Assembly (NCBI RefSeq): GCF_021653975.1
Contig: NZ_JAJKFK010000001.1
Coordinates: 836,863-900,862 of the forward strand
Direction: 5' to 3'
Length of the DNA: 64,000 nt
From: Amycolatopsis sp. GM8
Lineage (GTDB): Bacteria; Actinomycetota; Actinomycetes; Mycobacteriales; Pseudonocardiaceae
Shown: positions 25,170 through 34,222 of the stretch, one piece after another
Layout: every line of letters begins with the position of its first letter
Position numbering within the stretch: the stretch's first letter is position 1
The notes under the pieces: generated by a model
The model's input: only the letters and a program-made list of their open reading frames with translations
Databases searched by the model: none
Told to the model about the DNA's origin: nothing
Made by a program: the position numbers and the translations under genes

Positions 25170-25187
25170 ATGGGGGAATCTAGCTCC
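25170..25187. promoter_or_regulatory. 18-bp bidirectional promoter core between ispD and cobT
   Basis: The sequence between the two start codons contains TAGATT (minus, 25182-25177), seven bases before the ispD GTG. It also contains GAATCT (plus, 25176-25181), six bases before the cobT GTG. The two -10 boxes share five base pairs. Any -35 contacts must lie inside the opposite gene. Confidence 0.6.
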
Positions 25188-26225
25188 GTGACCCGACCCG
25201 AGTTCACCGTCCCCCAGCCCGACGAACCGGCCCGCGCCGAGGCGCTCCGGCGGCATGCGGCGCTGATCAAGCCCGCCGGCTCGCTCGGCCGGCTCGAGGA
25301 GCTGGGCGCATGGATCGCCGCGTGCCAGGGCGTCTGCCCGCCGCGCCCGTTCAAGCGGCCGCGGGTGGTGATCTTCGCCGGAGACCACGGAATCGCGGCG
25401 AAGGGTGTCTCGGCCTATCCCGTGGAGGCGACCGCCCAGCTGGTGAACGCGCTCGTGAAGGGCGACGGTGTGCCGAACGCGCTCGCGGGTGTCGCGGGCG
25501 CCGGTGTTCGGGTTGTGGACCTGGCCGTCGACGCCGAGACATCGGTGCAGGAATTCAAGGTACGCAAGGGTTCCGGCTCGATCGACACCGCCGACGCGCT
25601 CACCGAGGCCGAAGCCGAAGCCGCTCTGCAGGCGGGTGTGGACATCGCGAACGCCGAGATCGACGCGGGTGCCGATCTGCTGGCCGCGGGTGATCTCGGG
25701 GTCGGCGTGAGCACGCCGGCGTCGGTCCTCGTCGCGGCGCTGACCGGGAGCGAGCCCGTCGCCGTCGTCGGCCGTGGTTCGGGAATCGACGACAACGCGT
25801 GGATGCGCAAGGCCGCCGCGGTCCGCGACGCGCTGCGCCGGGCGCGGACGGTGCTGGCCGACCCGGTCGCGTTGCTGCGCACCTCCGCCGGCGCCGACAT
25901 CGCGGCGATGACCGGTTTCCTCGCGCAAGCCGCGGTCCGCCGCACGCCAGTGCTCCTCGACGGTCTCGTCTCCGCGGCGGCAGCGCTCGTCGCGGAGGAA
26001 CTGGCGCTGAACGCGCGGTCATGGTGGGTCGCGTCGCACAAGTGCGCCGAGCCGGCACACGACCTGGCGCTCGACCACCTGGACCTGGAACCGGTGCTGG
26101 ACCTGAACATCCGGCTCGGCTGCGGTGCCGGCGCGCTCGCCGCGCTGCCGGCCCTGGCGATGGCCGCCCACCTGCTGACGGATGTCGCCACCTACGCGGA
26201 TGCGGGCGTGCACCCGCCCGCATAA
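25188..26225 (+). CDS. cobT: CobT, nicotinate-nucleotide:dimethylbenzimidazole phosphoribosyltransferase
   Basis: Enzyme of 345 residues that makes alpha-ribazole phosphate for the lower ligand of cobalamin. It opens HAALIKPAGSLGRLEELGAW and has VVIFAGDHGIAAKGVSAYP and LLAAGDLGVGVSTPASVL. The C-terminal part includes LDLNIRLGCGAGALAALPAL and MAAHLLTDVATYADAGV with the family's late catalytic region. The length fits the family. The GTG is the first codon of the predicted leaderless transcript shared with ispD. No cobalamin riboswitch fits in the 18-bp gap. It is followed by a strong hairpin facing ilvE. Confidence 0.94.
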   Translation: MTRPEFTVPQPDEPARAEALRRHAALIKPAGSLGRLEELGAWIAACQGVCPPRPFKRPRVVIFAGDHGIAAKGVSAYPVEATAQLVNALVKGDGVPNALAGVAGAGVRVVDLAVDAETSVQEFKVRKGSGSIDTADALTEAEAEAALQAGVDIANAEIDAGADLLAAGDLGVGVSTPASVLVAALTGSEPVAVVGRGSGIDDNAWMRKAAAVRDALRRARTVLADPVALLRTSAGADIAAMTGFLAQAAVRRTPVLLDGLVSAAAALVAEELALNARSWWVASHKCAEPAHDLALDHLDLEPVLDLNIRLGCGAGALAALPALAMAAHLLTDVATYADAGVHPPA

Positions 26226-26263
26226 GGACAGGCCGCCGTCACCGGAGCGACGGCGGCCTGTCC
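26226..26263. terminator. Bidirectional terminator between cobT and ilvE
   Basis: A 15-bp perfect stem (GGACAGGCCGCCGTC and its complement) with an eight-base loop lies between convergent genes. Confidence 0.9.
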
Positions 26264-26274
26264 AGCGGACATTG

Positions 26275-27378
26275 TCAGGACAGCGGGTGCATCCAGCCGT
26301 GCGGGTCGGGGCGGGTGCCCTCCTGGATGCCGATCAGCTCGCCGCGCAGCTTCATCGTCAGCTCGCCCGGCGCGCCGCCGCTCACCAGGAACTCGCCGCC
26401 TCCGTGCTTCACCCGGCCGACCGGCGTGATGACCGCCGCCGTGCCGCACGCGAACACCTCGGTCAGCTCGCCCGAAGCGGCGTCCTTCTCCCACTCCTCG
26501 GTGGAGATCCGCCGCTCCTCGACCTCGTGCCCGAAGTCCTTCGCCAGCCGCAGCAACGAACTCCGGGTCACGCCGGGCAGCAGCGAACCGCTCAGCTCGG
26601 GCGTGACGACCCGCGCGCTCGCGCCTGAGCCGTAGACGAAGAACAGGTTCATCCCGCCCATCTCCTCGACCCAGCGCCGCTCGCTCGCGTCGAGCCACAC
26701 CACCTGGTCGCAGCCCTGCTCGACGGCCTGGGCCTGCGCGAGGAACGACGCCGCGTAGTTGCCGGCGCACTTGGCCGCGCCCGTCCCGCCGGGAGCCGCC
26801 CGCACGTACTCGGTGCTCAGCCACACGCTCACCGGCTGCACGCCGCCGGTGAAGTACGAACCCGCCGGCGAACCGATCAGCGTGTACAGGTACTCGCTGG
26901 CCGGCGAGTTCACGCCGAGCCCGATCGAGGTGGAGATCATGAACGGGCGCAGGTACAGCGTGTCGCCCTCGCTGGTCGGCACCCACCGCGAGTCGACGGC
27001 GATGAGCTCGTGCAGCGAGCCGAGGAACAGCTCGTCCGGCAGCTCCGGCATCGCCAGCCGCCGCGCGGAGCTGCGGAACCGCTCGGCGTTGGCCTCCGGC
27101 CGGAACGCCGCGATCGACCCGTCGGGCTGGCGGTACGCCTTGAGCCCCTCGAAGATCGACTGGCCGTAGTGCAGCACCGAGGTGGCGGGGTCCAGGGTCA
27201 CCGGCTCGTACGGGCGGAGCCCGGCGTCGTGCCAGCCGCGCTCGGCGTCCCAGCGGGCGGTGACCATGTGGTCGGTGAAGTAACGACCGAAGCCCGGCGC
27301 CGCGAGTACCTCGGCTACACGTTCCGCGGAAGCGGGAGCCGGGTTCGAGGTACGCGTGAAGGGAACGGTCGTAGTCAT
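26275..27378 (-). CDS. ilvE: IlvE, branched-chain amino acid aminotransferase
   Basis: Fold-type IV PLP aminotransferase of 367 residues for the last step of valine, leucine and isoleucine synthesis. Landmarks are [15 protein letters not shown] (substrate-pocket loop), the PLP lysine in [39 protein letters not shown], and [13 protein letters not shown] with the phosphate-binding Thr. The ATG has TATTCT seven bases upstream and no ribosome site, so it is probably leaderless. It is divergent from a small membrane protein gene 62 bp away. The position beside cobT follows the Rv2207-Rv2210c order. Confidence 0.96.
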   Translation of the reverse strand: MTTTVPFTRTSNPAPASAERVAEVLAAPGFGRYFTDHMVTARWDAERGWHDAGLRPYEPVTLDPATSVLHYGQSIFEGLKAYRQPDGSIAAFRPEANAERFRSSARRLAMPELPDELFLGSLHELIAVDSRWVPTSEGDTLYLRPFMISTSIGLGVNSPASEYLYTLIGSPAGSYFTGGVQPVSVWLSTEYVRAAPGGTGAAKCAGNYAASFLAQAQAVEQGCDQVVWLDASERRWVEEMGGMNLFFVYGSGASARVVTPELSGSLLPGVTRSSLLRLAKDFGHEVEERRISTEEWEKDAASGELTEVFACGTAAVITPVGRVKHGGGEFLVSGGAPGELTMKLRGELIGIQEGTRPDPHGWMHPLS

Positions 27379-27440
27379 GCCGGTCAGAATATCTCTTAGT
27401 TGGACGTCCGAGAATTCCCGCTTCCCCTAGGATCGGCGTC

Positions 27441-27728
27441 GTGACCGAAAACAGCACCGCCGTCAGCGTCGGCCCGGACATCCGTGCCCTGGTCGCCGCC
27501 GCCTTGCTGACCTACTCCGGTGGCGTCCTGCTGCTGGTCGGCTACCTGCTGCTGAACGGCGTGTTCGGGGCGATCCTCGGCCTCGTCGGCGCGGTCTTCG
27601 GCGTCATCTGGTGGCGCAAGGTGCACGACGACCAGGTGTTCCCGCGCGACCTGACGGTGCGGTCGCTGCTCGTGCTACTCGGGGTCGGCGTGGTGCTCAC
27701 CGTGCTGGCGTTCGTGCTGGCCGCCTGA
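27441..27728 (+). CDS. Small integral membrane protein, unknown function
   Basis: Protein of 95 residues with three hydrophobic helices: ALVAAALLTYSGGVLLLVGY (about 16-36), LNGVFGAILGLVGAVFGVIW (about 38-57) and a C-terminal VRSLLVLLGVGVVLTVLAFV. A charged loop WWRKVHDDQVFPRD separates the last two. I recognise no family. The GTG follows TAGGAT by seven bases, so it is probably leaderless. Its last 32 bp overlap the 3' end of a convergent membrane-protein gene, an arrangement in which transcription of one may limit the other. Confidence 0.72.
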   Translation: MTENSTAVSVGPDIRALVAAALLTYSGGVLLLVGYLLLNGVFGAILGLVGAVFGVIWWRKVHDDQVFPRDLTVRSLLVLLGVGVVLTVLAFVLAA

Positions 27729-28674
27729 GCAGCACGCCCACCGCGATCGCGGCCACCGCGATCAGCAGGTCCATCGGCGGCAGCCAGGCCAGCAGCGTGA
27801 TGGCGAGCGCCGCGCTCACCACGGACCGCACGTCCCGCCAGCGCGCGACCAGCGTGAGCAGGCTGCGCACCAGGAGTTCGGCGACAGCCAGCGCCGCCGC
27901 GACGAGCATCGCCTGGCCCGGTTCGAGCAGGACCGCCCCCGCCGCGGCCAGCAGTCCACACACGACGGAACCCCAGGGGCGCGGCAATTCCCCGCGCGCC
28001 TCGGTCAGCGCCCCGAGCGCGGCCGGTACCCCGGCGATCACCATGACGCCCGCCAGCAGGGGTGTGATCGCCTGCCCGTCGACGGCGGCGAGCAGGTCGT
28101 CGAGCGGTGCGTCCGACAGTGCCATCCGGAGCGGGCCGAGCTGGTAGAGCGCGGCCGCACTCACCGCCGCCGCGACCACGACCACGCCGGCCAGCCAGCG
28201 ATCGGGTTTTCGCCGTTCGAGCAGCGGGACCAGGACCGCGGCGGCCGCGAACAGGCCGGTCACGCCCGGGCCCGCACCCATCCCGCGTTCGGGTGAGATA
28301 GCCAGGCACAGTGCGACCAGCCCGGCCGCGGCGACGAGCAGGATGCCGACGACCCAGCCGCGGAGGAACCGTGGCAGGGCGAGCCCGAACGCGTCCACCA
28401 CGGTCACCACCAGCACGACCGCCACCGCCGCCGGCACCCGGTACTGCGGCAGCAGGTAGACCGCGACGACCGAGGCGAACACCGTCACCAGCGCCAGCCG
28501 CGCCATCAGCCGCGCACCGTCGGCGAGCGGTGTCATCCGCGGCGGCAGCTCGGCGCGCGGGGTCAGCCAGACGAGCACGCCGGCGAGCGCGGCGGCGGCC
28601 GGCAGCCACCAGCCACCCACGGCCGCGCCGACCGCGAGCGCGATCCCGAGTCCCGCGCCGAGCCGCACGCCCAC
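27697..28674 (-). CDS. Multi-spanning membrane protein, unknown function
   Basis: Very hydrophobic protein of 325 residues (RLGAGLGIALAVGAAVGGWW) with roughly ten membrane segments and short polar loops, two of which are longer: LTPRAELPPRMTPLADGAR and GPLRMALSDAPLDDLLAAVD. No catalytic motif is visible. It could be a permease-like or polymer-assembly protein, but nothing decides this. The start is uncertain among GTGs at 28677, 28674 and 28668; 28674 has AAAGG at six bases. It is divergent from pepA (80 bp) and overlaps the convergent small membrane protein gene by 32 bp. Confidence 0.72.
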   Translation of the reverse strand: MGVRLGAGLGIALAVGAAVGGWWLPAAAALAGVLVWLTPRAELPPRMTPLADGARLMARLALVTVFASVVAVYLLPQYRVPAAVAVVLVVTVVDAFGLALPRFLRGWVVGILLVAAAGLVALCLAISPERGMGAGPGVTGLFAAAAVLVPLLERRKPDRWLAGVVVVAAAVSAAALYQLGPLRMALSDAPLDDLLAAVDGQAITPLLAGVMVIAGVPAALGALTEARGELPRPWGSVVCGLLAAAGAVLLEPGQAMLVAAALAVAELLVRSLLTLVARWRDVRSVVSAALAITLLAWLPPMDLLIAVAAIAVGVLLRRPARTPAR

Positions 28675-28754
28675 CACCTGCCTTTCTTCGCTCGTGGTCC
28701 GCTTATTAGCATGGCGAAGCATCCACATCGTCCGATGCCCGCGAGGAGCCGTAC

Positions 28755-30260
28755 GTGACCCTGCCGAAGTTTGCCCTGTACGAAAACACCGAGACCGCCC
28801 TGGGCAAGAGCCGCGCCGAGGCGGTCGTGATCGGCACTCTCCAGGGCGGCAAGGCGCCGGTGCTCGCACCCGGTGCGGAAGCGGTCGACGCGGCGTTCCA
28901 CGGCAAGCTCGCGGAGGTGCTGGCCACGCTCGGCGCGACCGGCAAGGCCGAGGAGGTCGTCAAGCTGCCGACGCTGGGCAAGCTGACCGCCGGGGTCGTC
29001 TACGCCGTCGGTCTCGGCACCGCCGGTGAGGACGGCACGGTGTCGCCGGAGCAGATTCGCCGGGCCGGCGGCGCGGTGGCCCGCTCGCTCGCCGGTACCG
29101 CCCGCGCCGTGTTCGTACCGTCCACTTTGGACCTTCAGGCCGCGGTCGAGGGCGTCGCGCTGGGCGCGTACAAGTTCACCGAGTACAAGTCCGATGCCGG
29201 TGACGCGCCGGTGTCCGCTGTGGACTTCGTCCAGCCCGCCGACGGCCCGGCCCGCGCGCACAAGGCGGCGCTGAAAGCGGCGACCGCCGTCGCCGAGTCC
29301 GTGATCATCGCGCGCGACCTGATCAACACCCCGCCGAACGACCTGTTCCCCGCGTCGTTCGCCGAGCGGGCAAGGAAACTCGCCGAGGACAACGAGCTCG
29401 AGTACGAGGTGCTCGACGAGAAAGCGTTGAAGCGCAAGGGTTTCGGCGGCATCCTCGGCGTCGGCGGTGGGTCGTCGCGGCCGCCGCGGCTGGTGCGCGT
29501 GACCTACCGGGGCCCGAAGGCCGGCAAGAAGATCGCGCTCGTGGGCAAGGGCATCACGTTCGACTCGGGCGGTATCTCGATCAAGCCCGCGGCGAACATG
29601 GACCACATGACCTCCGACATGTCGGGCGCCGCGGCGGTGCTCGCGTCGGTCGTGCTGGCGGCGAAGCTCAAGTACCCACTGGAGGTCACCGCGAACATCC
29701 CGCTCGCGGAGAACCTCCCGTCCGGCACGTCGTACCGGCCCGGCGACGTGCTGAACATGTACGGCGGCAAGACGGTCGAGGTGCTCAACACCGACGCCGA
29801 AGGGCGCCTCGTGCTCGCCGACGCGATCGTGCGCGCCGTCGAGGACGACCCGGACTACCTGATCGACACCGCGACGCTCACCGGTGCGCAGGTGGTCGCG
29901 CTCGGCAACCGCACCGCCGGGATCATGGGCACGGACGAGTTCCGCGACCGGGTCGCGGCGCTCGCGCGGGCGACCGGCGAAGGCGGCTGGGCGATGCCGC
30001 TGCCCGACGAGCTGCGCGGCGACCTCGACTCGCGGCTGGCGGACCTCGCCAACGTGACCGGGCACCGCTGGGGCGGCATGCTCGCCGCCGGGATCTTCCT
30101 GCGCGAGTTCGTCACCGACGGCCTGCCGTGGGCGCACATCGACGTGGCCGGGCCCGCGTACAACACGGGCGGGCCGTGGGGGTATACGAGCAAGGGCGGC
30201 ACCGGCGTCCCCGTCCGGACCATCGCGGCGGTCCTGGCGGACATCGCCGAAAACGGCTGA
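28755..30260 (+). CDS. pepA: PepA-type leucyl aminopeptidase (M17)
   Basis: Cytosolic metallo-aminopeptidase of 501 residues that removes N-terminal residues from peptides. The N-terminal ~160 residues are the variable regulatory domain. The C-terminal catalytic domain has the metal and catalytic residues in [16 protein letters not shown] (Lys and Asp), the second-site Asp in [14 protein letters not shown], the family signature [13 protein letters not shown] with Asp/Glu/Arg, and [14 protein letters not shown]. The GTG start is set by GAGGAG six bases upstream. It corresponds in position to Rv2213 (pepB). Its stop is followed at once by the 21-bp repeat array that probably ends transcription. 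Confidence 0.96.
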   Translation: MTLPKFALYENTETALGKSRAEAVVIGTLQGGKAPVLAPGAEAVDAAFHGKLAEVLATLGATGKAEEVVKLPTLGKLTAGVVYAVGLGTAGEDGTVSPEQIRRAGGAVARSLAGTARAVFVPSTLDLQAAVEGVALGAYKFTEYKSDAGDAPVSAVDFVQPADGPARAHKAALKAATAVAESVIIARDLINTPPNDLFPASFAERARKLAEDNELEYEVLDEKALKRKGFGGILGVGGGSSRPPRLVRVTYRGPKAGKKIALVGKGITFDSGGISIKPAANMDHMTSDMSGAAAVLASVVLAAKLKYPLEVTANIPLAENLPSGTSYRPGDVLNMYGGKTVEVLNTDAEGRLVLADAIVRAVEDDPDYLIDTATLTGAQVVALGNRTAGIMGTDEFRDRVAALARATGEGGWAMPLPDELRGDLDSRLADLANVTGHRWGGMLAAGIFLREFVTDGLPWAHIDVAGPAYNTGGPWGYTSKGGTGVPVRTIAAVLADIAENG

Positions 30261-30285
30261 GCGCCCGCCGACCGCAGATCTCGCC

Positions 30286-30415
30286 GTCCTGAACGTCGGA
30301 CTCACTGTCCTGAACGTCGGACTCGCTGTCCTGGGCGTACGACTCGCGCGCGCCCCGCGAGTCCGACGCTCGCACCCGCGAGTCCGACGCTCGCGACGGT
30401 GAGTCCGACGGTCGG
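30286..30415. repeat. Inverted array of 21-bp units (copy 1)
   Basis: Three head-to-tail 21-bp units start at 30286, 30307 and 30328 with core GTCGGACTC (first two nearly identical, third degenerate). They face three units in opposite orientation with core GAGTCCGAC at about 30357, 30378 and 30399. The whole can fold into one long hairpin. It lies between pepA and a convergent small gene, and the same 21-bp periodicity recurs at 56686. Confidence 0.8.
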
Positions 30416-30416
30416 G

Positions 30417-30740
30417 CTAGCCGTCCGAGCGTTTCTGGCGCTGGGTGTATTCGCGCATGCGCTTGGGGTAGCCCACTTTCGCGACCTCGTACACCGGGAT
30501 GCCCCGCTTGCGGCCGAAGTGCTGCGCCGCGTCGAGGCTGCCGATCCGGCGGCGGGTCCACTCACCGTCGTGCGCGATGAGCACGACGGTGGTTTCGGTC
30601 ACCGTCGTCCGCGGCTCCACGTAGGCTTCGACGCCGCGGCGCTCGGCCGCCCACGCCTCCAGATGCCGCGTGTCCCGGTCGTTGGCCCCCCGCAGCGTGC
30701 CGGGCCTGCGTCTCCTGCGCAGCGAGTCGAACAGACCCAC
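30417..30740 (-). CDS. Small conserved-type basic protein, unknown function
   Basis: Soluble protein of 107 residues starting VGLFDSLRRRRRPGTLRGAN. It has a charged N-terminus, a beta-rich centre (VEAYVEPRTTVTETTVVLIA, then DGEWTRRRIGSLDAAQHFG) and a basic tail (GYPKRMREYTQRQKR). Similar proteins occur widely in actinobacteria without a known role. The start is uncertain: an ATG five codons earlier (30755) is also possible and neither has a convincing ribosome site. It converges on the 21-bp array after pepA. Confidence 0.7.
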   Translation of the reverse strand: MGLFDSLRRRRRPGTLRGANDRDTRHLEAWAAERRGVEAYVEPRTTVTETTVVLIAHDGEWTRRRIGSLDAAQHFGRKRGIPVYEVAKVGYPKRMREYTQRQKRSDG

Positions 30741-30930
30741 CGTCCACCACCCCATTTCCAGCAGTTCTCACCAGTCATTATCCCGGTGCTCCGGAGTGCG
30801 CCCAGTAACACACCCGGCTACCTCGCAACTCGTAAGTCCCTAGTGACAAGATGATGAGGGTCGCGACGTAATACGACGTTGAACCGAACACTGACGAGCA
30901 TCGCCGACAAGCTCCTCGAGGAGAACTGAA

Positions 30931-32304
30931 GTGACCGACGCTGGCGCCGACCTGGTGATCCTTGGTGGCGGATCAGGCGGCTACGCCGCGGCCTTCCGGG
31001 CCGCCGAACTGGGCCTTTCCGTGACGCTGATCGAGAAGGACAAGCTCGGCGGGACCTGCCTGCATCGCGGCTGCATCCCGACGAAGGCCCTGCTGCACGC
31101 CGCGGAGGTCGCCGACACGGCGCGCGAGGGCGAGCAGTTCGGCGTGAAGACGGTCCTCGAGGGCATCGACATCGCGGGTGTCAACAAGTACAAGGACCAG
31201 ATCATCTCGCGGCTCTACAAGGGACTGCAGGGACTGGCCAAGGCGCACAAGGTCAACCTCGTCGAGGGCACCGGCACGTACACCGGCGGCACCAGCGTCG
31301 AGGTGGACGGCCAGCGTTACACCGGCAAGAACCTGCTGCTGGCCACCGGCTCGTACTCGAAGACGCTGCCGGGCCTGGAGCTGGGCGGCCGGATCATCGC
31401 CAGTGAGGACGCGCTGTCGCTGGACTACATCCCGGAGAAGGTCGTCGTGCTCGGCGGCGGCGTGATCGGGGTCGAGTTCGCCAGCGTGTGGGCCTCCTTC
31501 GGGGTGGACGTGACGATCGTCGAGGCGCTGCCGCGGCTGGTGCCGAACGAGGACGAGTTCGCGTCCAAGCAGCTCGAGCGCGCGTTCCGCCGCCGCAAGA
31601 TCAACTTCAAGACCGGCGTCCGGTTCACCGGCGCGAAGCAGGACGACAACGGCATCAGCGTGTCGCTGGAGTCCGGCGAGACCCTCGAAGCCGACCTGCT
31701 GCTGGTGGCCGTCGGCCGCGGCCCGAACACCGCGGGCCACGGCTACGAGGAGGCCGGGGTCAAGATGGAGCGCGGTTTCGTGCTCACCGACGACCGGCTG
31801 CGCACCAACGTGCCGAACGTGTACGCCGTCGGCGACATCGTGCCCGGCCTGCAGCTCGCCCACCGCGGCTTCGCCCAGGGCATCTTCGTCGCCGAGGAGA
31901 TCGCGGGCCAGCGGCCGCGCGTGATCGACGAGACGGGCATCCCGCGCGTCACCTACTCGCACCCCGAGGTCGCCTCCGTGGGGCTGACCGAGGCCGCGGC
32001 GAAGGACAAGTACGGCGCCGGCGTGACCACGTTCACCTACGACCTCGCCGGCAACGGCAAGAGCCAGATCCTCAAGACTTCCGGCGCGGTGAAGCTGGTC
32101 AAGGCGCCGGACGGGCCGGTCGTCGGCCTGCACCTGGTGGGCGACCGCGTCGGCGAGCTCATCGGCGAGGCCCAGCTGATCTACAACTGGGAGGCGCTCC
32201 CGGAAGATGTGGCGCCGCTGATCCACGCACACCCGACCCAGACCGAGGCTCTCGGCGAAGCACACCTTGCCCTGGCCGGCAAGCCACTGCACGTGCACAG
32301 CTGA
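30931..32304 (+). CDS. lpdA: Dihydrolipoyl dehydrogenase (E3)
   Basis: FAD disulfide oxidoreductase of 457 residues that reoxidises dihydrolipoamide on the E2 subunit and reduces NAD+. The FAD loop is VILGGGSGGYAAAFRAAELG, the redox pair is Cys43/Cys48 (GGTCLHRGCIPTK), the NAD domain has VVVLGGGVIGVEFASVWASF, and the C-terminal catalytic His-Glu pair lies in HAHPTQTEALGEA. The GTG start has GAGGAG seven bases upstream. It is 54 bp before sucB in the same direction, so both are likely one operon serving the 2-oxoglutarate and/or pyruvate dehydrogenase complex. Confidence 0.97.
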   Translation: MTDAGADLVILGGGSGGYAAAFRAAELGLSVTLIEKDKLGGTCLHRGCIPTKALLHAAEVADTAREGEQFGVKTVLEGIDIAGVNKYKDQIISRLYKGLQGLAKAHKVNLVEGTGTYTGGTSVEVDGQRYTGKNLLLATGSYSKTLPGLELGGRIIASEDALSLDYIPEKVVVLGGGVIGVEFASVWASFGVDVTIVEALPRLVPNEDEFASKQLERAFRRRKINFKTGVRFTGAKQDDNGISVSLESGETLEADLLLVAVGRGPNTAGHGYEEAGVKMERGFVLTDDRLRTNVPNVYAVGDIVPGLQLAHRGFAQGIFVAEEIAGQRPRVIDETGIPRVTYSHPEVASVGLTEAAAKDKYGAGVTTFTYDLAGNGKSQILKTSGAVKLVKAPDGPVVGLHLVGDRVGELIGEAQLIYNWEALPEDVAPLIHAHPTQTEALGEAHLALAGKPLHVHS

Positions 32305-32358
32305 CACACCTCCGGACACCAGACCACCGCAACAAGATGTAAAGGGAGTCAGCGAACG

Positions 32359-34152
32359 ATGGCCTACTCCGTCACATTGCCGGAGCTCGGGGAGAGCGTC
32401 ACGGAGGGCACCGTCACCCGGTGGCTCAAGCAAGAGGGTGACACGGTCGCGGTCGACGAGCCGCTACTGGAGATCTCCACCGACAAGGTCGACACCGAGG
32501 TCCCGTCGCCGGTCGCCGGCGTCGTGGCCCGGATCGTCGCCAAGGAAGACGACACCGTCGAGGTCGGCGGCGAGCTCGCCGTGATCGACGACGGTTCCGG
32601 CGGCGCCGAGGCGAGCGCCCCGGCGCCTGCCGCGCCGGCCCAGCCCGAGCCGGCCGCCGAGCCCGCGCCGCAGGCGTCCGCGCCCGCGGCGGCTCCCGCG
32701 CCGGCCGCGCCCGCACCCGCCGCCGCGCCGAGCGGTTCCGCCACGGGCACCCCGGTGACCCTGCCGGAGCTGGGCGAGAGCGTCACCGAGGGCACGGTCA
32801 CCCGCTGGCTCAAGCAGGTCGGTGACACGGTCGCGGTCGACGAGCCGCTGCTGGAGATCTCCACCGACAAGGTCGACACCGAGGTCCCGTCGCCGGTCGC
32901 CGGCACCCTGCTGGAGATCAGCGTCGCCGAGGACGAGACCGTCGAGGTCGGCGGCCAGCTGGCCGTGATCGGCGACGCGTCCGCCGCTCCCGCGCCGTCG
33001 GCTCCCGCACCGACGCCCGCCCCGGAACCGACGCCCGAGCCGGTGCGGCAAGCGGCTCCCACGCCGCCGCCCGCCCCGGTGCCGCCGCCCGCCCCGCAGG
33101 CACCTGCTCCGCAGCCCGTCGCACAGGCGCCCGCGGCAGCTCCGGCCGCGCAGCCTGCGGCGGCCGAGCCGGCCGACAACGGCAGCGGCCCGTATGTCAC
33201 CCCGCTGGTGCGCAAGCTCGCCACCGAGCACGGCATCGACCTGGCCGCGCTCACCGGCAGCGGGGTCGGCGGCCGGATCCGCAAGCAGGACGTGCTCGCG
33301 GCGGCCGAGGCCAAGCAGCAGGCGGCGGCGCCCGCTCCGGCAGCTCCCGCCCCGGCGGCGAGTGCTCCGGCGCCCGCGGCCCAGCGGCCCAGCGCACCGG
33401 CCCCGGTGGCCTCGCCGGACCTCTCGGCGCTGCGCGGCACCGTGCAGAAGGCCAGCCGGATCCGTCAGGTCATCGCGCAGCGCACCCGCGAGTCGCTGCA
33501 GACCTCGGCCCAGCTGACCCAGGTGTTCGAGGTGGACGTCACCAAGATCGCCCGGCTGCGCCAGCTGGCCAAGGCGGGCTTCGCGGAGCGCGAGGGCGTC
33601 AAGCTGACGTTCCTGCCGTTCTTCGCGAAGGCGACGGTCGAGGCGCTCAAGCAGCACCCGAACATCAACGCGTACTTCAACGAGGACACCAAGGAGATCA
33701 CCTACTTCGGTGAGGAGCACCTCGCGGTCGCGGTGGACACCGACAAGGGCCTGATCTCCCCCGTGATCCACAACGCCGGCGGGCTGAACCTGGCCGGTCT
33801 CGCGCGCGGTATCGCGGACCTCGCGTCCCGCACACGGGCCAACAAGGTCAAGCCGGACGAGCTGTCGGGCGGCACCTTCACGGTGACGAACCTGGGCAGC
33901 AACGGCGCGCTGTTCGACACGCCGATCATCAACCAGCCGCAGTCCGGGATCCTGGGCGTCGGCGCGGTGGTGAAGCGGCCGGTCGTGGTGCCCGACGCGG
34001 ATGGGCAGGACACGATCGCGATCCGGTCGATGGCCTACCTGGCGCTGACCTACGATCACCGGCTCATCGACGGTGCCGACGCGGGCCGTTTCCTCACCAC
34101 GATCAAGAACCGCCTCGAAGAGGGTCATTTCGAGGACGAACTCGGTCTCTGA
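32359..34152 (+). CDS. sucB: Dihydrolipoamide acyltransferase (E2) with two lipoyl domains
   Basis: E2 component of 597 residues of the 2-oxoglutarate/pyruvate dehydrogenase complex. Two lipoyl domains carry the lipoylated lysine in [13 protein letters not shown] at Lys43 and Lys171, joined by Ala/Pro-rich linkers of about 50 and 75 residues. A peripheral-subunit-binding domain follows ([20 protein letters not shown], then [14 protein letters not shown]), and then the catalytic domain with [16 protein letters not shown], whose His is catalytic. The two lipoyl coding segments are almost identical in DNA, pointing to a recent duplication or gene conversion. The ATG has AAAGGGAG upstream. LipB and LipA encoded just downstream make its cofactor. 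In mycobacteria the single protein (DlaT/SucB) serves the pyruvate complex. Confidence 0.95.
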   Translation: MAYSVTLPELGESVTEGTVTRWLKQEGDTVAVDEPLLEISTDKVDTEVPSPVAGVVARIVAKEDDTVEVGGELAVIDDGSGGAEASAPAPAAPAQPEPAAEPAPQASAPAAAPAPAAPAPAAAPSGSATGTPVTLPELGESVTEGTVTRWLKQVGDTVAVDEPLLEISTDKVDTEVPSPVAGTLLEISVAEDETVEVGGQLAVIGDASAAPAPSAPAPTPAPEPTPEPVRQAAPTPPPAPVPPPAPQAPAPQPVAQAPAAAPAAQPAAAEPADNGSGPYVTPLVRKLATEHGIDLAALTGSGVGGRIRKQDVLAAAEAKQQAAAPAPAAPAPAASAPAPAAQRPSAPAPVASPDLSALRGTVQKASRIRQVIAQRTRESLQTSAQLTQVFEVDVTKIARLRQLAKAGFAEREGVKLTFLPFFAKATVEALKQHPNINAYFNEDTKEITYFGEEHLAVAVDTDKGLISPVIHNAGGLNLAGLARGIADLASRTRANKVKPDELSGGTFTVTNLGSNGALFDTPIINQPQSGILGVGAVVKRPVVVPDADGQDTIAIRSMAYLALTYDHRLIDGADAGRFLTTIKNRLEEGHFEDELGL

Positions 34153-34160
34153 GTACCGCC

Positions 34161-34198
34161 CGAAGGGCCGCTCCGTTTACTCGCGGAGCGGCCCTTCG
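34161..34198. terminator. Terminator after sucB
   Basis: A 15-bp perfect stem (CGAAGGGCCGCTCCG and its complement) with an eight-base loop, 8 bp after the sucB stop. Confidence 0.9.
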
Positions 34199-34222
34199 TC
34201 GTCCTGGCGATAGGGTTGTGCC

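Noticed and set aside
24525..25187. Extended N-terminus of cobT (566-codon frame)
   Set aside because: The extra 221 codons are antisense to ispD and the family length is about 345 residues.
30286..30415. CRISPR array
   Set aside because: The 21-bp units are contiguous without spacers, change orientation midway and have no cas genes nearby.
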